From contig DIPL01000007.1 of assembly GCA_002424095.1 (NCBI GenBank), forward strand, positions 28,227 to 69,180: a DNA stretch of 40,954 nucleotides, read 5' to 3'. Source of the stretch: Christensenella sp. UBA5489. Lineage in GTDB: Bacteria > Bacillota > Clostridia > Christensenellales > UBA1242. The translations under genes and the position numbers were made by a program. The notes under the pieces were generated by a model. The model worked only from the letters and a program-made list of their open reading frames with translations, was not told the origin of the DNA and ran no database searches. Below are positions 26,353 through 34,694 of the stretch, in pieces. Position 1 is the stretch's first letter, and each line of letters starts with the position of its first letter.

Positions 26353-27234
26353 ATGAAACGTGAAAAATTTGTTTGCTATGATGATACTGTTTTGCAGTCA
26401 TATTTATTCGAAATTGAAAAGCCAAAAGGAGTCGTACAAATTGCTCACGGTATGAGCGAATATTCCAAAACATATTTTAAGTTTGCAGAATTTTTAAATA
26501 AAAACGGATATAATGTTTTTTTAATGGACCAACGTGCACACGGAAAATCTTGCGAAAAGTTGGAAGAGGTTGGTAAGGCAAAAGGCGATATTTTTTCACA
26601 AATTTTGACAGACCACCTCAAAGCATCCGCTCTCTTGAAAGAAAAATATAAAAAACCGCTATATTTCATTGGACATTCTTATGGCTCATTCATAGGACAG
26701 GCTTATCTTTCCAAAAATCAATATGCCGAAAAAGTTATACTTCTCGGCTCTGCTTATATGAAAAAACTTTTAGTTTGGCTTGGAAAAGTCGTCGCAAGTT
26801 TAACGGTTTTGTTTAAAGGCTCTAATGCTCCCGCTCGTTTAGTTAAAAAAATGTCGTTTGATAGTTATAACAAACACTTTAACGATGATGCCAGTTGGAT
26901 TACCAGCGATGCAAAAGAAGCAAAAAGTTTTTACGGAGATGTCCTAAACACCTGCACTTTTTCAGCAGGATTTTATAAGAATATGTTTGACAGTCAATTA
27001 AAATTATATAAAGATGTTCGCAAAATAAACTCTGATTTACCGATAGGTATTTTTAGCGGAGAAGATGACCCTGTTGGCGAATTTGGGAAAGGCGCGAAAA
27101 AATTATATAATTTTTATAAAAAACACGAACTTAATGTGTATTTAAAACTATATCCAAAAATGAGACACGGAATTCTTCAAGAGAAAAAATGTGATGTGGT
27201 TTATAATGATTTACTTGATTTTATTAAGAAATAA
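26353..27234 (+). CDS. Alpha/beta hydrolase, lysophospholipase/S33 type
   Basis: 293 residues of a single alpha/beta-hydrolase domain. The oxyanion region is IAHGMSEYSKTY, the cap side reads MDQRAHGKS, and the nucleophile elbow is GHSYGS (Ser near residue 113). GEDDPVGEFGKG carries the acid, and MRHGILQE the catalytic His. This matches the Hydrolase_4/monoacylglycerol lipase group; proximity to glpK would suit glycerolipid breakdown, but that is inference. AAGGTG lies six bases before the ATG, about 95 bases after glpK, so co-transcription is possible. A terminator follows. Confidence 0.88.
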   Translation: MKREKFVCYDDTVLQSYLFEIEKPKGVVQIAHGMSEYSKTYFKFAEFLNKNGYNVFLMDQRAHGKSCEKLEEVGKAKGDIFSQILTDHLKASALLKEKYKKPLYFIGHSYGSFIGQAYLSKNQYAEKVILLGSAYMKKLLVWLGKVVASLTVLFKGSNAPARLVKKMSFDSYNKHFNDDASWITSDAKEAKSFYGDVLNTCTFSAGFYKNMFDSQLKLYKDVRKINSDLPIGIFSGEDDPVGEFGKGAKKLYNFYKKHELNVYLKLYPKMRHGILQEKKCDVVYNDLLDFIKK

Positions 27235-27251
27235 TGGCGCTTAAATTTATA

Positions 27252-27281
27252 AGATTCCATTTATAATAATGGAGTTTTTAT
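27252..27281 (+). terminator. Rho-independent terminator after the hydrolase gene
   Basis: AGATTCCAT (27252-27260) pairs with ATGGAGTTT (27269-27277) including wobble pairs, with an 8-base loop, followed by TTATTTT. Confidence 0.7.
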
Positions 27282-27645
27282 TTTCTAGATTTAAAGAATG
27301 ATTTCAGGGCAAAATTTTCTATAATATTATACAATCTTTTATCTTTCATTAAAAAATATTTAAAGTAAAAAAACAGAAAAGAAAAGTTTGAAATTTACTT
27401 ATTTAAGACATATTATTAAGAGAGGTTTTAATTAGACAATAAATCAGCTTTCGTAATACTCATAATTTAATCAATAAAAAAGGTGGTTTTTATCAAATAA
27501 TTTCAATTTTTATACTTGACAATTTATCGTTTTTTTGCTAGCATGTAGGAGCAATTAGATTTTGGTTTCATTTTTATTTTACATTGATTGACAATTGTTA
27601 TTTCAAAAAATAGTTGAATTCTTCAAATTGTTAGTTGCATTATAT
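27282..27645. other. A/T-rich interval upstream of tRNA-Ala
   Basis: No ORF. It contains the promoter at 27516-27544 and a second TTGACA at 27588-27593 without a good -10 partner. Confidence 0.5.
27516..27544 (+). promoter_or_regulatory. Promoter of the tRNA-Ala unit
   Basis: TTGACA at 27516-27521, 17-base spacer, TAGCAT at 27539-27544, preceded by TGC (extended -10). The predicted start at about 27551 leaves a 95-base leader before the tRNA. Confidence 0.72.
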
Positions 27646-27722
27646 GGGGGTATAGCTCAGTTGGCCAGAGCATCTGCCTTGCAAGCAGAGGGTCAGCGGT
27701 TCGAATCCGCTTATCTCCACCA
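27646..27722 (+). tRNA. tRNA-Ala (TGC)
   Basis: A complete cloverleaf of 77 bases with encoded CCA. The acceptor GGGGGTA pairs with TATCTCC, the D-arm is normal, the anticodon loop is CTTGCAA with TGC at 27680-27682, and the T-loop is TTCGAAT. Confidence 0.97.
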
Positions 27723-27997
27723 CTTTACCTGATTTTCATTTTTGCATTGTCTTATTCATATTATATTTATATCATTCGGAGAATTAATGTTAAAACAGAA
27801 TATAGCCAAAGAGCAAAAAGGCTTGAAAACGAATTGAAGAAAAGCAAAAGAAATGAGAAATAAAGACTATATAGAGCAAAAAACAATCTTAATCTTTGAA
27901 AAAATGAAAAGTAAAATCTCAATCCCCAAAATTAACTTTATTCTAAAAAATTAAGTGAAAACTTCGACAGATGAAAAGTCGTTAAAACATAAGCCGT

Positions 27998-28074
27998 AGG
28001 ACTGTAGCTCAGCCGGTTAGAGCACCACCCTGATAAGGTGGGGGTCGGTGGTTCGAGTCCACTCAGTCCTACCA
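27998..28074 (+). tRNA. tRNA-Ile (GAT)
   Basis: A complete cloverleaf of 77 bases with encoded CCA. The acceptor AGGACTG pairs with CAGTCCT, the anticodon stem is CCACC/GGTGG, the loop CTGATAA has GAT at 28032-28034, and the T-loop is TTCGAGT. No clear promoter of its own is seen; it may be read from the tRNA-Ala promoter. Confidence 0.97.
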
Positions 28075-28155
28075 TTGGAAAACTACAAAATCCCAAAACT
28101 AAAATTTTGTCTTTTGTTTGATATCCAAGAAAAATTTTAATAAATAGGAGGAAAA

Positions 28156-28320
28156 ATGGAAGACAAGAAATTGGTTTGCAGAGATTGCGGAACAACATTT
28201 GTTTGGACTGTTGGCGAACAAGAGTTCTATCAAGAAAAAGGTTTCACAAATGAACCTACAAGATGTCCAGAATGCAGAAAAGCAAACAAACAAAGAAAAA
28301 GAAATTTTAATAACTATTAA
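28156..28320 (+). CDS. Zinc-ribbon miniprotein
   Basis: 54 residues with two CxxC knuckles, CRDC at 8-11 and CPEC at 37-40, linked by FVWTVGEQEFYQEKGF. This is the signature of the small probable zinc-ribbon domain proteins (YuiA/zinc-ribbon type) found in many Bacillota. The Lys/Arg-rich C-terminus (KANKQRKRN) suggests nucleic-acid binding. AGGAGG lies six bases before the ATG and a strong terminator follows the stop, so it is expressed as a unit, perhaps with the tRNA upstream. The partner is unknown. Confidence 0.88.
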   Translation: MEDKKLVCRDCGTTFVWTVGEQEFYQEKGFTNEPTRCPECRKANKQRKRNFNNY

Positions 28321-28340
28321 GATTATAACTTTTCAAAATA

Positions 28341-28370
28341 AAAAAATTCTGATTATTGTCAGAATTTTTT
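28341..28370 (+). terminator. Rho-independent terminator after the zinc-ribbon gene
   Basis: AAAAAATTCTGA (28341-28352) pairs perfectly with TCAGAATTTTTT (28359-28370) over a 6-base loop. Confidence 0.88.
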
Positions 28371-28570
28371 TATTGCTTTTTACTGTTTTTTTTAAATTGT
28401 ATGAACAAAAAAAGAAAATAATTTTTATCCATAGCTTAAACGTGGAACTTTCGAATTTAAAGATTGTGCGAGCAACCAATAAACAAATATAACAGAAATT
28501 TTCACTCTTTAAATTTTCATTATAATTTCAATTTGTATATTTTATAGCAATCATTTTTAATTAAAATTTA

Positions 28571-29908
28571 TTAATCCAAAGTAACGGAAATTTTTGCCGC
28601 CGATAAAGTGTTCGAGTCAACTCGTACACTTTCGCTGATTTCAACTCCGGCAATTACCAAAATTTCATTTTCGACTGCAAGCACAGGAATTGACGTTCTT
28701 ATGCGATTAGGAACTTTTTTATCAATTAAATAAGCCCTCAATTTCTTCGAACCGCCGCCACCAAATTTATTGAAAGTATCGCCTTTTTGTCGTAATCTCC
28801 AAACAGCATTTTTAGGTATTTTTTTAAAGTCAACGAGTAATTCTCCATCTTGCAACTCAAAATCTTTTACTTTTTTAATACTTACTGTGCCATAGTTTTT
28901 AACTTGAAAACTCCCTGATTTAAAAGGTTCGTTCAACTCGACAATTTCCTTTTTTTTATTCGTTATTGTAATGTAATCATATTCTTTAAACACCGTTATA
29001 GAGTTTGGCAAGTTGATTTTCTTTCCATTTTCGCCCGACTGCGCAAGTTTTTTTATCATTTGTATATGCACACGTTCAATGTCTTTTTTTGCCTTGATTT
29101 TTTCTAGACTGCGAAAAATTATTCTTGAAACAATCGCTTTTGGATATAAAAAATAGGACTGCGGAATTTTTGCCGTATTTTTTTCAAAAATAATTGCATC
29201 GGTTAAAATTTGTTCGTTAATGTATTGATTATCATCTGCACAATCTTTTCCAAAATTGACAATCTTTTCAACCGCCCCTGGCCACCTTTCTTCAATCAAT
29301 GGAAGAATTAAGTTTCTTATATAATTTCGTGAAAAAACATTATCTTTATTTGTTTCATCTTCGACAAAGGGAATTGCATGCAAATGAATATAATTCAAAA
29401 TCGCATCTTTGGAAGTATCAAGCATAGGGCGCAAATAAAATCCATCGCGACTCGCTTCCATACCAACAGCCCCTGTCACACCTGAGCCACGAAAAAGATT
29501 AATGAGAATTGTTTCTGCCTGGTCTCTACTGTGGTGAGCAATTGCAATTTTACCAACAACACCTTTTCGCAACAACGCATCAAAGACACCGAACCTCGCA
29601 TCTCGTGCGACCTCTTCCAAAGAAGTTTTTTTCTGCTGTGCCATTTGTGGAACATTAACTTTAAATTTATAAGAACGAATCATTTGCTCTTTGCAATAGT
29701 CCATAACAAAAGCAGCATCATCCGCACTGTTAGTTCTTATACAGTGGTCAACATGCACGGCAACAATTTCAAAATCTAACTCTGATGACAATTCGTTGAG
29801 ATAGTGAAGAAGTGCCATTGAATCACTTCCACCACTAACCGCAACGCCAATGACATCGCCTGGCGAAATCAATTTTTTTTCTTTAATTGTTTTTAAAATA
29901 TTGTCCAT
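28571..29908 (-). CDS. tilS: tRNA(Ile)-lysidine synthetase
   Basis: Makes lysidine at C34 of tRNA-Ile (CAU), changing its charging from Met to Ile and its codon from AUG to AUA. It is essential. The N-terminal PP-loop ATPase motif is VAVSGGSDSMALL (22-34); further blocks are AHHSRDQAETILINLFRGSG and a C-terminal domain with WRLRQKGD and KKLRAYLIDKKVP. 445 residues is the normal length. GGAG lies seven bases before the ATG, and a near-consensus promoter at 29948-29976 leaves a 32-base leader. Confidence 0.95.
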   Translation of the reverse strand: MDNILKTIKEKKLISPGDVIGVAVSGGSDSMALLHYLNELSSELDFEIVAVHVDHCIRTNSADDAAFVMDYCKEQMIRSYKFKVNVPQMAQQKKTSLEEVARDARFGVFDALLRKGVVGKIAIAHHSRDQAETILINLFRGSGVTGAVGMEASRDGFYLRPMLDTSKDAILNYIHLHAIPFVEDETNKDNVFSRNYIRNLILPLIEERWPGAVEKIVNFGKDCADDNQYINEQILTDAIIFEKNTAKIPQSYFLYPKAIVSRIIFRSLEKIKAKKDIERVHIQMIKKLAQSGENGKKINLPNSITVFKEYDYITITNKKKEIVELNEPFKSGSFQVKNYGTVSIKKVKDFELQDGELLVDFKKIPKNAVWRLRQKGDTFNKFGGGGSKKLRAYLIDKKVPNRIRTSIPVLAVENEILVIAGVEISESVRVDSNTLSAAKISVTLD

Positions 29909-29947
29909 TTATTTTCTCCAATTATTTCGCTAAATTTTTTCCTTAAC

Positions 29948-29976
29948 ATTATATAATCATTTTGAACAAATTTCAA
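29948..29976 (-). promoter_or_regulatory. Promoter of tilS
   Basis: On the minus strand TTGAAA (29976-29971), 17-base spacer, TATAAT (29953-29948). The start at about 29941 gives a 32-base leader containing the ribosome binding site. Confidence 0.85.
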
Positions 29977-30308
29977 GGTTTAATTATATAAAGGTTTGAA
30001 ACATTTTAAAAATAATTGAATTTTAAAGTAACTTTAAATTGAAATATTATGAGTTCGAAAAAGTGAGAATTTCATTCATAAAAAGCGGAGTTCATAAAAA
30101 ATAGTTTTAAATTACTTTAATTATATAAAAAATAAAAATCCGCACTTTGACGAATTTTTGAATTTTAAAAAAATAGAAATCCGAGGGCTACATGTAAACA
30201 ATAGGAATTTAGAAGAGAAACATAAAATGCTCAACGAAGTCAACTAAATTTTTAAAATATTTTTGAGAATTTTTAATTTTGAAAAATTAAGTTAATTTTT
30301 TTTAAATT
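29977..30308. other. Gap between tilS and the ZIP gene holding the second dispersed-element copy
   Basis: Apart from the element at 30140-30226, no gene is seen. A plus-strand frame is open from 30098 to the TAA at 30245-30247 (about 49 codons) without ATG, GTG or TTG plus ribosome binding site at its start. Confidence 0.45.
30140..30226 (+). repeat. Dispersed ~90-bp element, copy 2
   Basis: Homologous to 17120-17209 (minus strand). The 38-base core 30157-30194 differs at three positions. It lies alone between tilS and the ZIP gene, in the opposite orientation to both. Confidence 0.7.
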
Positions 30309-31112
30309 TTAACCCAAAGCCATATCAAGTATCATCATTACAACAAAACCAATAATTAAGCCGACTGTCGCCTTTGTTTTATTGTTGCGTGTTGATTCGG
30401 GGACAAGTTCCGCCATAACAACTGCAATCATTGCACCAGCGGCAAAAGATAGTAAAAACGGCAAAATATTTCGCATTGTCATTGCGGCAACGACACCAAT
30501 TAAACCAGCAATCGGCTCAACCAGTGCTGATGCCTGCCCAATAAAAAAACTTTTTTTGATTGAATAGCCTTCACGTCTCAAAGGTAGAGAAACCGCAGCG
30601 CCTTCGGGAAAATTTTGCAGTCCAATTCCAATGGCAAGTGAAATTGCGGCAATCAGTGTCGCATTGGGGATGTTAAGTGCCGCCGAAGCAAACGCTATGC
30701 CAATTGCCATTCCTTCGGGAATGTTATGTATTGTGATTGCTGAAACCAACAAAATGCTACGTCTTCGTGAATCTTGTTTTGACTTAAATTTTTCGTTTCG
30801 ACGAAGTAACATTTTATCTAAAAACTTATCCGAAAAGATAACAAAAAATCCTCCACCCAAAAATCCCGCCGCCAAAGCAAGCCAGGAAATTTGCCCCAGC
30901 GACTCGCTGAGTTCAATGGCAGGCAATAACAACGACCAAAAACTTGCTGCAATCATAACGCCAGCACCAAAACCGAGCATTGTATCCAAAACATTTTTAT
31001 TTACTTCTTTAAAAAAACAAACGAACAAGGCGCCCAATGCTGTAACCGACCACGTAAAAAAGGTTGCAATCAGTGTTTGCCATATAGGGCTTAAATTTAT
31101 AAACCAATCCAT
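30309..31112 (-). CDS. ZIP-family divalent metal transporter (GufA/ZupT-like)
   Basis: 267 residues and eight membrane segments. The metal-site motifs are HNIPEGMAIG in TM4 (H129, N130, E133) and NFPEGAAVSLPL in TM5 (N167, E170), with EPIAG (E199) further on. The loop between TM3 and TM4 is basic (KFKSKQDSRRR) rather than His-rich. The family moves zinc, iron or manganese into the cytoplasm; the selectivity here is unknown. AAAGGA lies six bases before the ATG; a weak TAAAAT box lies further upstream. It stands alone. Confidence 0.93.
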   Translation of the reverse strand: MDWFINLSPIWQTLIATFFTWSVTALGALFVCFFKEVNKNVLDTMLGFGAGVMIAASFWSLLLPAIELSESLGQISWLALAAGFLGGGFFVIFSDKFLDKMLLRRNEKFKSKQDSRRRSILLVSAITIHNIPEGMAIGIAFASAALNIPNATLIAAISLAIGIGLQNFPEGAAVSLPLRREGYSIKKSFFIGQASALVEPIAGLIGVVAAMTMRNILPFLLSFAAGAMIAVVMAELVPESTRNNKTKATVGLIIGFVVMMILDMALG

Positions 31113-31245
31113 TCAAGTTCCTTTATCTAATAAGTAATTTTTTTAATTTTAGGTCTTTTATGTCGCTTGTTTAAATTTTTGTTTTTAACTTGTTCTTAAA
31201 TTTTTTTGCCAATAATTTTATGTCGTTCAAAATTCTTAGTTTTTT

Positions 31246-31338
31246 ATTTAAGTTGTTTTTAGTTATTTTTTTATTTATTTAAGTTGTTTTTAGTTATTTT
31301 TTTATTTATTTGAGTTGATATATTTATTTAAGTTATTT
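31246..31338. repeat. 31-bp tandem repeat, about three copies
   Basis: Units begin at 31246, 31277 and 31308. The first two are identical (ATTTAAGTTGTTTTTAGTTA and on, then a T-run); the third starts ATTTGAGTTG and diverges. The location is the gap upstream of the ZIP gene, possibly part of a variable-number repeat. Confidence 0.8.
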
Positions 31339-31384
31339 GAATTAAAATCTTTTTTGAAAAATAGTTCAACAATTATTTGCGGCG

Positions 31385-31560
31385 TTCTTTTATTTGTAAA
31401 CTGTTACTGAAATTGCTGATTTTTCAATACTTAATCATATGATAATTGCTCCGACAAAGTGTTTGCTTTGAAAAGTCTAGTTCTCGTTTTGTATGCTGAA
31501 CATAAATCACTCTGAAATGTTGCTTATTTTGATAGAGAGATTAGTTTTTAAAAAACATAT
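31385..31560. other. More G/C-rich stretch without a recognisable gene
   Basis: In contrast to its flanks this stretch has mixed composition. The minus strand has open, coding-looking frames: one ends ...TRLFKANTLSEQLSYD and another ...SKQTLCRSNYHMIKY, both with stops and no start. It contains the palindrome AATTATCATATGATTAA at about 31428. It may be the relic of a gene or a dispersed element. Confidence 0.3.
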
Positions 31561-31582
31561 CTCAAAAAACTAACATAAAAAT

Positions 31583-31604
31583 AAAGAGCAAATTCTTGCT
31601 CTTT
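31583..31604 (-). terminator. Terminator of the secreted-protein gene
   Basis: On the minus strand AAAGAGCA pairs with TGCTCTTT over a 6-base loop, followed by ATTTTTAT. It lies 38 bases after the stop codon. Confidence 0.7.
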
Positions 31605-31641
31605 ACATATAATTCAAAAAACTTTTTCAATTCTTTTCCAA

Positions 31642-32328
31642 TTAAACATTCGCTTTTAAATCTATTCCAATTTCAAAGGTTGTCGAAAAGTATTCGGCTT
31701 GTGGATTTGTTAGTTTCAATTCATATGAAAATACAATATATTCGTAAGTTTGACTGTTTTCATCTTTCTGTTGAATCAATGTTTCAAAAGATTTTCCAGC
31801 AGGAATTTTGGCACTTGTGCTGTAATCTGGAATATATGGAACCGTGTTGTTTGTGGTTTCAAAAACTTCATATGTATAAGATGTTTGAACATTGTTTGCT
31901 GCCAAATTATTTTCGGAAGCATTATCGGATGCCACCGAAATCGAAATATCGTTTTTTCCTAAATTTATGAAAGAAAAAGTATAAGTTATGACCATATTAT
32001 CAACGTCAAAATTCAGCCCACCCTCAGGTTTGCTTATGACAATTCCTCCAGAAATTTCTTCTCCTATGCTGTTTTCTAGTATGTATCTATCGTTAAGCTC
32101 ATTATAACTCGCAGTGAAAATGTTGCCGGGCGAATATGAAATATTGTTTCCAGGAATAGCATTTCCAGCAATTTGATATGAAAAAACGCCTTCAATATCT
32201 TCAACAATAAAGATAATTCTATTGGAAACACCTAACATTAAAAAATTCGCAGCCCAAAGAGAAACGGGAATCAATATAATTGCCATACTAATTACAATGA
32301 AACTCAGTAATAACTGCCGTTTTTTCAT
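31642..32328 (-). CDS. Secreted or membrane-anchored beta-rich protein
   Basis: 228 residues. The N-terminal hydrophobic segment (about 5-32, after MKKR) is an uncleaved anchor or signal. The remainder alternates polar and hydrophobic residues, rich in N, S, T, I and Y, as in beta-sandwich surface proteins. The part VITYTFSFINLGKNDISISV and the later YIVFSYELKLTNP resemble the DUF/TasA-camelysin type of extracellular fibre proteins, though no family-defining motif is certain. GGAG lies five bases before the ATG, and a terminator follows the gene, so it is a single unit. No sipW-like peptidase is adjacent. Confidence 0.65.
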   Translation of the reverse strand: MKKRQLLLSFIVISMAIILIPVSLWAANFLMLGVSNRIIFIVEDIEGVFSYQIAGNAIPGNNISYSPGNIFTASYNELNDRYILENSIGEEISGGIVISKPEGGLNFDVDNMVITYTFSFINLGKNDISISVASDNASENNLAANNVQTSYTYEVFETTNNTVPYIPDYSTSAKIPAGKSFETLIQQKDENSQTYEYIVFSYELKLTNPQAEYFSTTFEIGIDLKANV

Positions 32329-32800
32329 TTTTTCTCCATTTAAAATTATCCAAAGTATTTTTTATGATTATTTAATTAATTTTTTTATTTGCATTTTTTT
32401 GAATTTGTGTATTGTTACATAATTTTTTGCACAATATTTTTCTATAATTTTTTGCTTACGTTTTCTATAACTTTCGCTCATACTTTATATTTTATATTTT
32501 TTCTATACTTTGCTTTTACTTTATTATATATAGTTTGCATTTATGTTATAATTTTATACTATTTATTATATCATAAATTCGTTATAATTTTAACTTTTCT
32601 AGTGAATTTTTCCTTTATTTCTTTAATTATTCATAAATAAAGCAAAATATTGAAATCTTAATTAAAAGATACCAAAAAAAGACGTAATTTGTCAACTATT
32701 TAAATATAATATTATTTTTTGTGTTTTATCTTGTCGGTTTAGAATTATTGTTTTAATCTTTTATTTGCATATTGCCTTGATTTAACTCATAAGATTTATT
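32329..32800. other. T-rich divergent gap between the secreted protein and the M1 peptidase genes
   Basis: No credible gene. Between 32430 and 32530 the motif TTTTCTATAA/TTTTCTATAC recurs about three times at irregular spacing. TAAGAT at 32790-32795 ends five bases before the M1 ATG. Confidence 0.4.
32790..32795 (+). promoter_or_regulatory. Candidate -10 box for a leaderless M1 peptidase transcript
   Basis: TAAGAT at 32790-32795 lies five bases before the ATG at 32801, with no Shine-Dalgarno site between. TTGCAT at 32765-32770 is a possible -35 box at a long 19-base spacing. Confidence 0.42.
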
Positions 32801-34279
32801 ATGAAAAAAATTTTTTTATCTCTTATGATAGTGTTATTAGTTTCATCAATTTTCGGTTGTAATTTGAACGTTGACCGTGCGGCAATAGATGTAACGAATT
32901 ATCAATTTAATCTCGAATTTAATGAAGAAATTCATTCAATAAACGGAAAAATGAAAGTTGACTATTTCAATAAAAGCGAAACGCCACTTGGTGAAATCAG
33001 ATTTAATTTATATCCAAATGCGTTCAGAGAGCAATCTCAGCAAAGCGTTATCAGTCTTTCGGCTTATGATAAATGCTATTATAACGGTGTAAGTTACGGA
33101 AACATTGAAATTTTGCGAGTTTATGATAAATCTGAACTTGATTTAAATTTCCAGATTTGCGGAGTTGATGAAAATATTTTGTCCGTTGTTTTGCAAAATA
33201 AGGTTCAACCTGAAACTTATACAAGTTTTTTTATTGAATTTACCGTTCTTATTCCAAATATCAATCATAGGTTTGGTTATGGCGAAAACACTGTAAATTT
33301 AGGAAATTTTTTTCCTATTGCGTGCGTTTATGAAAACGGCAAGTGGATAGAAATTGAATATTGTTCATATGGCGACCCTTTTTACAGTGAAATTGCAAAT
33401 TATTTAGTTGAAATAACATATCCCAAAAATTATATTATTGCAAGTACAGGAAAAGAAGCGGCAACGTCGGCGCTTGGAGATAAGAAAATCAGCATTTTAG
33501 ATGCAAAAGCAGTACGTGATTTTGCAATTGTCTTGTCAAAAAAGTTTCAAGTAGCAACTGAAAAAGTCAATAATACAAATGTTTCTTACTATTATTATGA
33601 TGATGAGCAGTTCCAGAACAGTTTGGAAACGGGCAAAAAGGCAATTAAAACATATTCTGAACTTTTTGGGCGTTATCCTTATGAAGAAATGAATGTCGTT
33701 CAGTCAAACTTCGTGCACGGCGGAATGGAATATCCGTGTTTAGTTTTAATTTCCGATTCAATACAAGATTATGAAACTTATACACACACAATTCTGCATG
33801 AAATTGCTCATCAATGGTGGTATGGAGTTGTTGGAAATAATCAAACGGATTATGCTTGGCTGGATGAAGGCTTAACAGAATTTTCCTGTGCACTTTTTTT
33901 CAAACAAAATCCAGATTATAATATAACAGTTGAAGATTTAGTTCAGCAAGCAAACAGCAGTTATCAAGTTTTTCAAGCGATTTATGGCAATGTTCTTGGG
34001 AAAATCAATACTTCAATCAACAGAAGTTTAGGTCAATTCAGCACTGAACCTGAGTATTTTAATTTGGTTTATGTTAAAGGGTTTTTGCTTTTGGCTTCGG
34101 TTAGCGATTTAATTGGCGAGCAAAAAGTTATAAATTGTTTAAAAAACTACTATTCGACATTTGCTTTTAAAACTGCAACTCCCGAAGATTTTATTGGTTG
34201 TTTTGAAAGAATTTCATCGCGTGAACTTGAAAACTATTTTGATACGTGGCTGAATGGAAAAATAATTGAATTTAATTAA
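32801..34279 (+). CDS. M1-family zinc metallopeptidase, lipoprotein
   Basis: 492 residues. A lipoprotein signal peptide ends at Cys20 (lipobox SSIFGC), so the enzyme is anchored on the outer face of the membrane. The exopeptidase signature appears as HGGMEYP (in place of GxMEN), followed by HEIAHQWW (zinc ligands His333 and His337, catalytic Glu334) and E356 in WLDEGLTEF, the third ligand. The N-terminal beta-sandwich domain of M1 peptidases precedes it; the C-terminal helical domain is short. It probably trims peptides at the cell surface. No ribosome binding site precedes the ATG; a -10-like box ends five bases upstream. Confidence 0.93.
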   Translation: MKKIFLSLMIVLLVSSIFGCNLNVDRAAIDVTNYQFNLEFNEEIHSINGKMKVDYFNKSETPLGEIRFNLYPNAFREQSQQSVISLSAYDKCYYNGVSYGNIEILRVYDKSELDLNFQICGVDENILSVVLQNKVQPETYTSFFIEFTVLIPNINHRFGYGENTVNLGNFFPIACVYENGKWIEIEYCSYGDPFYSEIANYLVEITYPKNYIIASTGKEAATSALGDKKISILDAKAVRDFAIVLSKKFQVATEKVNNTNVSYYYYDDEQFQNSLETGKKAIKTYSELFGRYPYEEMNVVQSNFVHGGMEYPCLVLISDSIQDYETYTHTILHEIAHQWWYGVVGNNQTDYAWLDEGLTEFSCALFFKQNPDYNITVEDLVQQANSSYQVFQAIYGNVLGKINTSINRSLGQFSTEPEYFNLVYVKGFLLLASVSDLIGEQKVINCLKNYYSTFAFKTATPEDFIGCFERISSRELENYFDTWLNGKIIEFN

Positions 34280-34694
34280 TTAATTAATTATTAAAAACAA
34301 TTCAATTAATAAAAAATTAATTAAATAAAAACAATTAATTTTTATAAAAATGCTAAAAAGCAGCAAAAAAAACGTTAAATAATAAATAATTAATTAAAAT
34401 TAATTTAAAACTATAAAGAACTATTTTTAATTAATTAAATCGTAATTAATTTTAATTAAATCATTGAAAAATGGTTAAAATATAGTTAATTAATTAATAA
34501 AAACAATAATTAATTCAATAAAAAGTAGTAAAAAAACAAGGAAATAGCAAAGAAATGATAAAAAAGCAATAAAAAAACATTAATTAACATTAAAATTAAT
34601 TAAATATTAATAAAAATTATAATTAAATTGTAATTAAATAATTATTAATAATTAATTATAGTTCGAAAACTTACTAAATTGAACTGCTAAAAAA
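34280..34694. other. Extremely A/T-rich block full of TTAATTAA motifs
   Basis: About 415 bases between the 3' ends of two convergent genes with almost no G or C. ATTAAT/TTAATTAA cores occur more than a dozen times in short irregular spacing, together with poly-A runs. No ORF, hairpin terminator or RNA signature was found. Its function, if any, is unknown. Confidence 0.75.

Noticed and set aside
27723..27997. A gene or rRNA between tRNA-Ala and tRNA-Ile
   Set aside because: The Ala-Ile pair recalls rRNA spacers, but the 275 bases between them and the flanks show no rRNA sequence and only a 16-codon frame.
28199..28492. 97-residue plus-strand ORF overlapping the zinc-ribbon gene
   Set aside because: It lies in a different frame of the real 54-residue zinc-ribbon gene, runs through that gene's terminator hairpin, and has no ribosome binding site.
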